Assembly (NCBI RefSeq): GCF_964199755.1
Contig: NC_133897.1
Coordinates: 133,242,125 to 133,306,124, forward strand
DNA from: Larus michahellis
Taxonomy: Eukaryota > Chordata > Aves > Charadriiformes > Laridae
Direction: 5' to 3'
DNA: 64,000 bases
Positions within the stretch are counted from its first letter, which is position 1. The number at the start of each line of letters is the position of its first letter. The translations under genes were made by a program, and so were the position numbers. Below the pieces are notes generated by a model. It searched no databases. It saw only the letters and a list, made by a program, of their open reading frames with translations, and was not told the origin of the DNA. Positions 1 through 11,000 of the stretch are shown here, piece by piece.

Positions 1-3000
1 TCAGAGTTAATTGGATTTACAAGAATAAGGCTTCGTGCTCCAGTTGCACAGAAAAGTTCGAGTTACCCTTAGAAATTAAGTGTTGCCAGACAATCTGGAG
101 TCCTCTGGCTACCTTGTGCCCAGGTAAAGGCACAGGAAACGGGGCTTCTGGAGGAGACGTGTTCACATCGGAGATTTTTGAGAAATGAAGACAAACAAAC
201 AAAATGTCAGATCTCTAAATTCCCATCATTAGTTAAATTGTAGACATGCCCAGAAATAAAAATATCCCTTTTTCTAGAAGCCTGATGAAAGAGAGCCCAG
301 GAGAAGAAAAGGGCTTGAGGCACCACCGTTGTCACTGTATTGCAGATAATCTTTAGAGGCTTTCATCCCCGAAAAGGTTAAAGGCATTAATTGCATTAAA
401 ACAGTCCCGACCTCAGGGAGAGATTCCTCTTGGGGGGGGGTGGGGGATGGGGGGTGGTGGGGGGTGGAAATCTTTGGCTCACACACGCTGTTCAGCACGA
501 TGCCCCTTGGTGTGGAGCATCCCTGCTGCCAGCAGCGGCGGGGGAATAATTTGAAGGAAAAAAAATCACTCTGGAATTATGGCTACAAAAAGAAAAACCT
601 TAAAACGAACCCTGGGGACTCCCTCACTGCCCAGCAGCCCCCCGCTGCTGCAGCTGGTATTTAGCGCCTTGCTCAGTGGCACCTGACATGTGTCCCCAAG
701 GCCAGAGTCGCCCATCCAGAGCACAGGGCTCTCCGCAGCCTCCAGCCTTCGCGCTCCCCCCATCAGAGCAGGTTGCCGTGACCAGCAACGTTCGTGTGCC
801 TGCAGCGTCTGGCTTTTGGGCTACTGCAGTGCCGCTCGGGTCTTCCTTTGGGACTTTGTTATGATTTTATCACAGCAGTCTGTCAGGCTCCCTCCCCTGC
901 TGAAGGATTTTAGATGGTATTCCTTCTCCACTCTGATGTGGAGATGTCAAAGATCAGCAGCGAGGGACATCCCTGCAGGCTGCTTGCGTAGCATTCAGTC
1001 GCCTAAGTGGCCTAACACAGAGCTCATCTCCTTGGATTGATCCAGATTTCTTGATCTAAAACATTACATCCCAAACCCTCCCATCCTCCTCTCGGGCACA
1101 AGTTCTTCATCATCACTCCTACTCCCACTCTACACCTTCCTCACTCCAAACTTAAAGCGCTTTGTCTCCTACAAATTCCCGAACACACAGGTTACACCTA
1201 CGAGCAGCCCCCTGATCCTCCGAAGACCACTGTGCCGCAGCAGCCCCTGGTGCCCAGCTTCCCACCCACGGGCTCCCTGTGCCCCAGCGCTGACACTGAC
1301 AACCAGCTGCAGCACGGACGTGGGAATCCCTGTCACGGACCAGTTGCTGTCATGGAAATAATCCAAATAATTACAACTTTGATCAGGTCAGAGCAGAAGC
1401 AGTTTATTGCTATGGCTATAGGAGAGGACAGAGAGGACAGCCTCTGCTGATGTGGACTATTAAAAAAAGCGAAATCACACATTAAAGTGATCTAACTTTT
1501 CTTTTTCAGTATTAGCTGCGTCTTTACATATAGCAGCTTTTTAATGATGTCGTCATTAGCTCAGTAGCTTTGCTAAAGCAATCCATTGCTCTCATCCCAT
1601 TCCAAATACATTGAGAATAGATAAATAACTGAAAAATACATGTGTGAAAAAAAGTCGGAGCAAGCCAATCTAAAATCTGGAGCAAACCAATCCCATCGTA
1701 TAGCTGCAATCCTCCCCCTTCACTGGGGTGAGCCACTGCGCAGGCACACAAGCAAGGGCAGGAGTATCTGTTATTCGTCTTGTTGCCTCTCAAAGCCACT
1801 TTGCCTGCGGTTTGCAGGGAGCTGAATAAATTGCTCTGGCCAGGTTCACCATGAGTCCTTCCAGCCTCCTGAGCAGTTGTAGTACAACTCGCATGAAGTG
1901 ATGAAGTGAACTATAGCCTGAAACTGGGGTGGGAGAGACATTTTTGGAGCAACAGGAGAGTCTCCCCGCCTTTTCTGCACTATCTGCTCAGGAACATCTC
2001 CTAGGGAGAAACCCCTGGGCGCATCGCAGGAGCTGGAGCAACCCCATCTCCCCAGCCGCTGTTACGGGGCTGGGGGTATCGGTATCTTGGTGTCAGTTGA
2101 TTGACCCCCACCTTCTTCATCCTTAAATATCTCAATTAGTGGTGGGCGAGTGGTTCATTCAGAGCATATCGTGTACGAACTGAAACATTTAAAGCAAAGT
2201 CCCTGCTGCCCTGGTGAGTGAGCCTGACCGGTGGAAGGAGGGTCTGAATGGTATCTCAGCCCCTTCATCTGCGTGGAGCCCCTTTCACCACTGAGTGCTG
2301 CTGCCTTTAGTGCCCAACTTCAGGGGAGGTGGGGGAAACACCACGTTCTATGGCATTGAAACTGTCCCTTGTGCCCAAACTGTTGTTGTTCTTAAAGTCA
2401 GAATCTTTTAATGATCCCCAGAAGGGTTCCAGCTCCTCAGGGGAGGAGGAAGTTAAAACCCATATATTCCATTGGATCAGGGAGTTGGATTCGAGCATCC
2501 TTGTGGACACATGGACATCTTGTGCCACTGACAGTCACACCGGCTGACGCTGGGTTGTCCTGCCCAGCCACCCATTATGCACAAGCAGGATGATATGCAT
2601 TTGTCTAATGACAGCAGCCACAGGAGATTCACGTTTCCACTGAGTACATTATTTGCAGAGTTGGATGATTGTTCCCCCATGATTAACCAATTTCCTCTGT
2701 GCTACTCGGTTCTACTACTCAATCAGGTTTAAATCTCTGTTAGTTGAGGTTATTCCTTTGCAACTGTGCATTTCCCTTTCTACCCAATTCTTCACAACTT
2801 TGAAAGTGCAGATTGTAGAGAGCTCAGCCGTAGCTTGATTCTCTCAGTTCCCTCCTGTTTTATAGCCAACACCACTTACCCATTTGATAGTTGGAAGTGA
2901 TCTGTTACTTACAGGAGGAGGGCTTGTACATACTCTGGTAACTTGCTTTTCGTTCCCCCCCACTACAAATTTGTATCACTAGGCCTTCAGCTTCAGCCAT

Positions 3001-4254
3001 TTACAGCTCTTATTGTTCTTCTAATGTTGTATAAACACTTCTTTTCCAATCCACTCGTTCCAATTAACCAGAGGATTTACTAGCACAGGTCCTGTCTGAG
3101 TGCCCCCATAATGCTCTAGAAGTTTGCTTACAAAATTAACACTATGGGCACATTACCGAAGGATCAGTCTCCCATCACACAAGGATTATATACATTTAAT
3201 GTCGGGAATACTCACAACTCAACCAGATCCTGCTGGCTACAAAACTGCTAAGGGATGCTAGAAGCAGCCGCCTCCTCCAGCATCCCCAGCCCAGGACCCT
3301 CCTGCCTGGTGGCTGGGGTCCAGCCCAGCGCCCAGGGACCAGGGGTCCCTGCTCAGGCGGGGGGACATGGCTACCACTTTCCTGTTTGCAGGTTCACCCG
3401 GTAGCGACGCAGAGCACAAATCCCAGAGACACACAGACACAGGACACACACAGAGAGGACACTGACATGTCGGGTCACACAGAGTGCCACGGATGAGGTG
3501 CTGCCCTCAACAGCACCCGCACACAGGACCAACGTAAGACACAAACACAGGCAGCCAAAGCACTCGCACCCCTCTCTAGGTTCACACGCACACCCATTTT
3601 CATGGATGCCTTGAGTATGGTCACAGCCCTTCTGCCCATCTGGTACCCCTGCCCACATCCCAGCCCTCCCACCTGCGTCACGGGTCCTTCACCGGCTGCC
3701 TGGCGCAGCTGGGTGCACCAAACGGGAGCACTCACTCCTCCCTCACACACTCCACGTTCTGGTCATCCTCCAGCGTACACTTGCCAGATTTCACCCTTTC
3801 AGGCAGAAGGTAAGCCAGGCCCTGGTTCAGCCACCATCAAGTCTTTTTCTAACTATCCTTTAAGATGCTCTGCTTGATCTTTCCTTTTTTTTTCTTCCCT
3901 TTTTTTTTTTTCTTTTTTCTTCCCCTGATACCTAAACCACGACAGTCTCTCAAACTTCTGGCTTGGGATTCCATTTTATTTTTGGTGGCCTCCTCATACC
4001 CATCAGAAAATACATCCCACTGTAATTCAGGCACCTTAGGCCCTCTGGTCTCCAAGGCGCTCCTTATGCTTAATCCCTTCAATGCAATCAACCATGTTTT
4101 TTTCATCCCCAAGGTAAGTATCCAGAGGCTGACGGGAAAGAAACGAGGCACACGAAGGGTCCCTCCTGGTCACAACTGTTTTAGTACTGCATCTTACACC
4201 CTTCTATGAATAAATGAAGACACAACAGAAACACGTTGAAATCTCTAAAGCCAT
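1..4254. other. Intergenic DNA downstream of NCOA2
   Basis: I see no exon-like sequence with conserved coding potential. Open frames here are short and low-complexity. Contents are a G-rich tract at 432-467, a CA-rich stretch at about 3420-3610, and a T/pyrimidine-rich tract at 3880-3925. In human the next gene in this direction is PRDM14, and nothing here resembles it. Confidence 0.7.
432..467 (+). repeat. G-rich tract, G-quadruplex candidate
   Basis: There are five or more runs of three to nine G separated by one or two bases, including GGGGGGGGG, GGGGG and GGGGGG. It fits the G3+N1-7 pattern on the plus strand. It lies in intergenic DNA about 3.8 kb past the NCOA2 3' end. Confidence 0.6.
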
Positions 4255-4276
4255 GTAAAACCCGAAGGCATTAAAA

Positions 4277-4282
4277 TTTATT
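4277..4282 (-). promoter_or_regulatory. Polyadenylation signal AATAAA (distal)
   Basis: The minus strand reads AATAAA in CATTTAATAAATTTTAAT. About 20-70 nt further on it is GT-rich (GTGTTTCTGTTGTGTC), as expected for a downstream element. Cleavage is probably near 4255-4262. Confidence 0.7.
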
Positions 4283-4307
4283 AAATGATGCAATAACAAC
4301 AGAATTC

Positions 4308-4313
4308 TTTATT
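4308..4313 (-). promoter_or_regulatory. Polyadenylation signal AATAAA (proximal)
   Basis: The minus strand reads TGTAAATAAAG, giving a second AATAAA 31 nt upstream of the distal one. It overlaps a Pumilio-type UGUAAAUA at 4310-4317. Confidence 0.6.
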
Positions 4314-4317
4314 TACA
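4310..4317 (-). promoter_or_regulatory. Pumilio response element match (UGUAAAUA)
   Basis: The sequence is an exact match to the UGUANAUA consensus on the transcript strand, near the mRNA end. Function is inferred from motif alone, and an 8-mer can occur by chance in AT-rich DNA. Confidence 0.35.
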
Positions 4318-7300
4318 ATAGCATTATTTAACATCAAATAAGCAAATAGCATCAGCAAAGCAATATTAACTTGCATAAATGTATTTAAAATTTCTCTGAA
4401 TATATCTACCTTTGCATAAACTGCTCACACTAGAAATACAAACATCAATGCAGGTGAACAAAGTGATGTTCAGAGTCAACTCCGTTTTGAAAATAAATCA
4501 CAACCTGAAACACTGTAAGCTTTCTCCTGAAGAACCATAGTTTATATATTGCTTAATTTTACCCTTGTATAATCTTTTCATATACACACATCTCAGATGC
4601 AACTTCATGATGAACTGTACAAATAAACCCCACAAATGACATAAAGGGAAAAAATTAAATGACAGTAAATGTTTGAAGAAATGTGTCCATCATCCCTATT
4701 GAACAACATAAAGATTAAGTGATGATGCACTTATTCCAAAATTGTACACAATTCACTATACAAATATAATACATCAGACAGCTATGTAGGAATATACAAG
4801 ACTTAAAAACAGATCTAAGGCATTATGCTAGATTTTAGCATTTTGAGGTTCTTGCACATAGCTTTTACCTGTAGTAAGAAACTTAAAAGATTTTGTTTTA
4901 GTCTACAAAGAAACACCAGGGAGAAAATTCTAATTAAAATCAAAGCCACTACAGTAAATTTTCTTTTGTGCAGAGAATGCTTTTGCTCTTAGGCAGCATA
5001 CTACCATACAAATACTAGAAAACTTTTAAATTCACACCAACAATTAATGGCTTAAGTTGCATTTCAAAACTGATTGTGTATCTTTGGGTTCTGCAAGTGG
5101 AGCTGTGCCACCCATTTCATCTGTTAAGCCCATATGAATTCCGCTTTTAAACAAAGACTAAAAAATGTATTGTATAAACTGCAAAAACATTGCTTTTAAT
5201 TAATACAGGCCCAAAGGGATACCGGTGTGGGACAATATTTTAAAGATCGAGTACAAATTAATTCATTGTAGCAAAACAGCTCACTTCACTTTTTAACCTT
5301 ACCACATTACATGAACACTTAAACAGGTCGTACGACCATGTATATATGCTTATTTTTCACATTATGCGCCTTTCACATTTAGTAATGTAAGTAGAACACT
5401 GATTAATTGTTCTGTTAAACAAAATCCAAGTACTTTCTCCGACAAATTTACTGTATACAGGATGAAAAATACTGACAATGAAGGGAATTGATTTGGCTTT
5501 TTTTTTGTTTCTATAGTGATCAATATGATCAGAAGATTCCTTCACTCACTTTTCTCTTTCATTAGTTAGAAGACGACTAAAGTCACGATAAACCCAAACG
5601 GAGCCAAAGTGATAGGTACAATCTCCTTTCTGTCAAAATGGCAATGGATGAAGAATATCACAATCACTACAGATGATAAGGGTTTGCAGGTCTGTCATGA
5701 AACCGGACAAATTTAAACTATTTTTGTCCACTGTGAAAAAGAATAATCTATCTGCAGAGGTTACGGTTAATAATCGAAAAAGAACAGAATAGAAACAAAA
5801 TTGTTTTAAAACTCACTTACAGTTTGTGGTGCAGGAAGTTAATTCCTTCGATTTATGCATTTCTTATATAAATAATTTTTTGTCAGATATATAACGCAAG
5901 TTTAACACAAATGGCATTGTAGTAGTAATGAGGCTGCAGAGCTCAGGGCCGACAGCTATTTTGGTTTCCCATCAGCAGGTGAGAGGATGGCTCAGCTGAC
6001 TAAATATTCCGTCTGAGTTTGGTAACAGAACGGTGACAGCTGAAAAACGTTGTTTCTCCGGAACGGTGGCACTGCCCTCCTTAGGGACAAACACAACTGT
6101 ACATTTCCCGGGCTTTCATCAACAGCCTTCTACAGAAACAGCCCATTTCGAACCACCTTTACCATATCTTCCTCATCCTTAATACAGAATAGCTGCTACT
6201 TTATCTGAACTCCCACCGGAAAACCAAAACAAATCAAATGGCAACAGAACAAACCTTTCACTCCCAAAAGGCATGGCTGATGAGAGATTATAAAATGCAT
6301 TGCATTTTACATGACATCAAAAAATCTGCATTCAGGTTAGAAAGTTTGTGGATCGGGGGTCAGCGGAAAGAAAACAGAGGTCAAAACCATCAATTTCTTA
6401 ATATTTCAAGTCCTCAGAAACTGATGTCAGTTTAGTAAAAGATTATTCCAACCACAGTGGGCAAGAAAAAAAAACACCCCCTAACAGTGGCCTGCTTAGT
6501 AACAGTTTTTCTAAGATTTGTTACGAAAGGATATAAACATACAAAAACCAAGAATCGGTTCCTACAGTGGCTGCATATAATATAGGTTAGTTAAATGACA
6601 TTATGAGCAGAATCACAAGGTTTAGAAAATGAGAAGTCTCAAGCCTACAAATTAGGTCTAATCAAGGCATTGTGATCCTTTACAAAACACTTTTCCAGGA
6701 GACACACACGGCTAAGAAGATATCTAATTTAATACTGAAGTACCTCATTTGGAATCAACTTCACAACATGTATATCTCACAAAAATTATACAAGTAAAAC
6801 ACTTAAGTCTTCAACTTAAATTATTGCTTGTTTACATATAAACTGGATTTTATGTACCTTACAAAACGTCCTCGTAGTCCACACTGCTTTAAAATAATCA
6901 GAAACACACGATAGTGGTGAAGTCTGTAGTGATATCTGCTATAGGTTTTACAGGAATTGTTATTTTCCCAGCTAGGGGGATGGGAACCAGAAATTATCAT
7001 GCTTTAAAGCAGGTATCTTGAGCTTTTTGATATTATGCACCAATTCCGCCACTACCATAATCAGTACATGCATAACCATCGAACTTTGCTGTTCAGCATC
7101 CAGTAACTGGCCGTCCAGATTGCTGGAAACACACCTATGGAAATAAAGGGGTAACCTGTTTGGTTTTTTTTTTTCCATTAGAAAGAAGAGGAAGATGACA
7201 GAGGTCAGGAGAGCCAGGTGAAAAAAAATCAGGATTTGCTGTGATTGTTAGGAATTTAATTAAATAAGAATGTAACCAACTTGTATTTTTGGATCCATGA

Positions 7301-7839
7301 CTTGCATTACAAACATTACCACAAAACCCAACCGAAACGCCCCTTATAAACAGCCCTCTCACAGGGGAATTTTCATCTGTTTTACAACTTTAACCCCATT
7401 CAAAATTGGTCTGTGTAGTTTTCTGCATCGGTTCATCTTCTCTGACTTGTCAGTGGACCGCGCTCGTTGGAGGTCTCTGTATGTACCAGACATTGCTTCT
7501 GCACCCTCCTCCACGCCTCCTCTCCGCCCCAAAATGCAGGCCTTAGTCTAAAACACCAGTTTTCAGACGGAACTGAATCCTTTGCACCGACTGAATAAGC
7601 CAGGGAAAACAAAGCAAAAAAAAACCCAAAAAACAACCCCAAGGTCTAGAACTAAACAGAAACAGAACAAGAGCATGGTTGTTTTTCCTTAAATACATAC
7701 ATTTAAATACATTCAATCTGACATGGTTTTATGAAAATTGCCTGTCAACATTTACTTCGCAGGAGAGATCTAAGTTGCACTAAGGTGAATGCAGTGAACA
7801 GACTGAGCGACTGTCTGTACGCTAGCTTCAGACTGTCAA

Positions 7840-7945
7840 AGAAGAGGCCGCTCTTCGGCAACGACCGCCCGGCTCCCCTCGGGAAGGACGGGCTGAGTCC
7901 TGTCGGCCGGCGCCGGCAGCTCAGCTGGGTCACGACAAACAGACG
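7840..7945. other. GC-rich block with 12-bp palindrome in the 3' UTR
   Basis: The block is GC-rich in otherwise AT-rich UTR, starting about 80 nt past the stop. It contains the perfect palindrome GCCGGCGCCGGC at 7906-7917, able to form a local RNA hairpin or self-pairing. Role unknown. Confidence 0.6.
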
Positions 7946-8025
7946 CAGCTCTTCAAACCGGTAAGGATTTGGGGCCGTAAAAGCCCAGTCAGCTGAAGAA
8001 AGGAGCAACCGAATCACCCGCAGGG

Positions 8026-8037
8026 TCAGCAATATTT
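8026..8037 (-). CDS. NCOA2: NCOA2 last coding exon: KYC and stop
   Basis: This is the coding part of the terminal exon: AAA TAT TGC TGA, giving Lys-Tyr-Cys and stop. Human NCOA2 ends in the same TRKYC. The acceptor is a strong polypyrimidine tract ending TTTTTTTGCAG at 8038 and above. The intron before it is 4,851 bp. Only three codons precede a 3' UTR of about 3.8 kb. Confidence 0.95.
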   Translation of the reverse strand, partial: KYC

Positions 8038-11000
8038 CTGCAAAAAAAGAGAAATTGGGAGAAAAAACAAATGAGTTCTTCCTTCGGCGACAGCAAAGAT
8101 GGGTAGGTGAATGAGAGCTAGGTGCTGGACTGCAGCATCCACCGTCGATCGTACGTTGGTGTATTATTGTAAACCTGGAAATCAACTTGAATTCATAAAG
8201 CTAGACTTTTCTTTGTGCACACGGATACAACCGACCTGCGATTTAATTCCACTGGTATAAGCGGGGGTTTAATTTCACTGCATTCTTAGGTCCTTAATTC
8301 ATTCCAATTGTCATGGACATTGTAACAACTCAGGACCATCTGCCTGTCATAGACCCCAGCTCAAGGCACAGCAATACAGTTCAAGAATAGTCTCCTATTT
8401 GGAGTATGTGCAAAATCTCCCTGTGCTACTGCTGTATCAGTCTCAAAGGAAACAACTGCCTTGGTTCACTTTCTCCTCCAAGAATCGTAATAAAAATGGG
8501 AATAAATAAGTAAAAAAAGATTCAGCTACTGAATCCTAGAGAAGTTCTTTACCTCATACTTATTACCCTTGCAGTGTCTTTACACAAACAGAATACAAAC
8601 TGGTTTCAGCTGAGTTGATTATCTTGTACTTTCTTATTTAAAAAAAACCCCTCAGGATGTGGTTTTGACAGTTGTTTTAAGGCCATCCCTTCCAGTGACT
8701 GCAATCTGTGCCTCTCCGCCTTCCTCCCCTTGCAAACTCCCGCTCCCGTGGGGCTCTGTGGTCAGTCAGGTCAGAGCCAATCCAGCCAAAACCCATTTTT
8801 CTCCTCCCCTGGGGGTGCTTTTCACTCGCATCCTGTGGCTCTTTGCTCGCAGCCTCCTGCCGTGCATGAGGAAGGGCCTGTTCACTCTGGGTGCTGGCAG
8901 TGGGCAGCTTTTTTGCTAGCCCATGTGCACGCTGCTAGGCTGCCTTCTGGAAGCTGTCTACACCATGCTTTGGACTTTACCGCACTTTCCTCCGCCATCA
9001 CAGAAGGCCTAGAAATGCATCTCTATCGCCAAATAAAGTCAGCATCAAGAAGCATCTCATGACTCAGGAAAGCAAGGTCCTATGTTTTGTACAGCTGCTA
9101 TTCCCAGCCCAGCTGGTGCAGCTGGAGCTCTTTGGGGGTGACCAGCCATGACCATGGTCCACAGGTCACCACAGTGAGTCCTGCTCCTCCTCGCTTCATC
9201 ACAGCACAGAGACACCACATTCGCATCCGTCAAATCCCGACTAATACGGACAAGCTAAAGTTTGGCTCTTCTCCCTGACACACTGCGAGGCAGTTTGGGG
9301 ACCCTCTTAGCGCTTTTTGGTCGTACAGTGTGGAACAGAAGTGAAAATCCAAAGATGTCCTTATTTTCAGAGTGGACGTTTAGCAAACGGAGCTATCTAC
9401 AGCGATGCTAAATAAATGCTTCCAATATAGCAGTGATCTGAAAAAAATCATGCACTGTAAATATTTTTTTTTTAAATAATTCAACAAAGATTTGAGTCAC
9501 AGTGTGATAAAATATATAAAGGAGGGAATAAGACAAAGAAGGCGCAAGTGTACCTCAAGAAAAACATTCCCCCACTCTTTTTTATTTGGTTATAACCAAA
9601 GCAAATAGGACTTTAAAGAAATATGTCAAATCACTATTTCCAGGCTGATAGTGAATGTGGGAAAAATTGCTCAGAATAACTTCCATGGCTGATGTATGAA
9701 ACTTCAGAGTAAAGAAGTAATCTGAAAACCCTGAAGATCATTGACTGTAAGATTACTGCTATACTCTATTAACCTAAAATGGACACCCCTCACAAAAACT
9801 CAGCTACATACAGTATTCTTCAGACATTTACTTTTAAATAGGAGCAGGTTAAAAATTTTCTTTTACCACATGATATTATTTAATATAAATTTGTTCCAAA
9901 AATGGCAAAATAATATATTAAACTATTTTCAGCTCTACAAATGAAGGGTACTTAGCGCCTTGAAAGAGCGAGAAAATTCTCTGTCCTCTAGTTACTTTAA
10001 AAACAGCTTCTCTGATAAACATCAGTAGCATCCTTGCAAGTCTTAAGCTGTAGAAGTTTTATCCTTAACGTGTTAAAACAAAGTGAAACAACATAAAGCA
10101 AACCAAGTAAAACAGCAAATGCAGAGATCTGACATCCCTAGTGCTACTGATTTCAGCAACAGCATGTTATTTCCTGGTTGCTCAAACAGAACCAATCCCT
10201 TTTACATACAGTTGTTGAGATCAACTTTATGAAATATTGAAAAAAACCCTCAAATTTTTCAGATGAGTTTCTCAGTTTCTCATTTGTCAGATGAATTTCT
10301 CAGCTTTCCTACACTAAAACCACAACTGCCAAGGCATGAAGCACATTAATCCTCTCAGTTTTCTAATTACACAGCTTGAGCTTTAAGAAAAGGTTATGTA
10401 GGAGTAGTTTATAGCACGGACTCATGAAAATAGCAGCTACTTAACCTCCATTACAGTTCAAAGTTCAGTGAAAGGTATTAATAGTGCATATGAACCATCT
10501 ACATTTTCCTTGTCAGTCAGAGCTACATTAGTAGAATTAAAGTAAAATCACAGAGTGCAGTCCAATGTACCCTTACAGAGCAATTCAAGAGGTTTTAACA
10601 AGTTACTTTTCTGCGGGTGAGACAAAAACTGCTCTCACGCACGGCCACTGTCCAGCTCACTGTCATGGCACCGACTCCATTATTTTAACCTAAAACCCCA
10701 CAGACTCCCTGTCCCAAGTCCTGCCACTGCACAGTCTTCCCCGACTTCTCTCCACCCTCTCTTGTACCCTTTCTGTCACATCCACTCTCTTTTCCTTCTC
10801 TCTTCAACCGTTCTTTAAAATCTACCTCCTCTTTCCTCTTCTTCAGTCTCCTTCCCCCTCCACAGCCTTATTCCCTTTCTTTCCTCGGTGCTACCTGGTA
10901 TTTTGTTCTCTGACAGTCTGGCTTCTCTCAGCATGTGATGTTTAACTGGTTGGGGAATGCACTAAGTAGGAAGATAACGCCTTGGTATATGACAGCTTCC

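Larger units (their letters stand above)
4255..8025 (-). other. NCOA2: NCOA2 3' untranslated region
   Basis: The AT-rich stretch after the stop has no coding signal on either strand. It ends at two close AATAAA signals followed by a GT-rich tract, so the 3' UTR is about 3.77 kb, similar to the long human NCOA2 3' UTR. A GC-rich block at 7840-7945, near the stop, stands out from the AT-rich remainder. The exact cleavage base is inferred. Confidence 0.8.

Noticed and set aside
3371..3877. Overlapping Cys/Val-rich and Pro-rich ORFs in intergenic DNA
   Set aside because: They arise from CA-rich low-complexity sequence, with no splice context or known domain.
1..4254. PRDM14 or another downstream gene
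   Set aside because: Synteny in human suggests PRDM14 lies in this direction, but no SET or zinc-finger coding sequence is visible.
7745..8185. A 146-codon minus-strand ORF across the NCOA2 stop
   Set aside because: It reads the terminal exon and 3' UTR in a different frame from KYC-stop and has no family resemblance.
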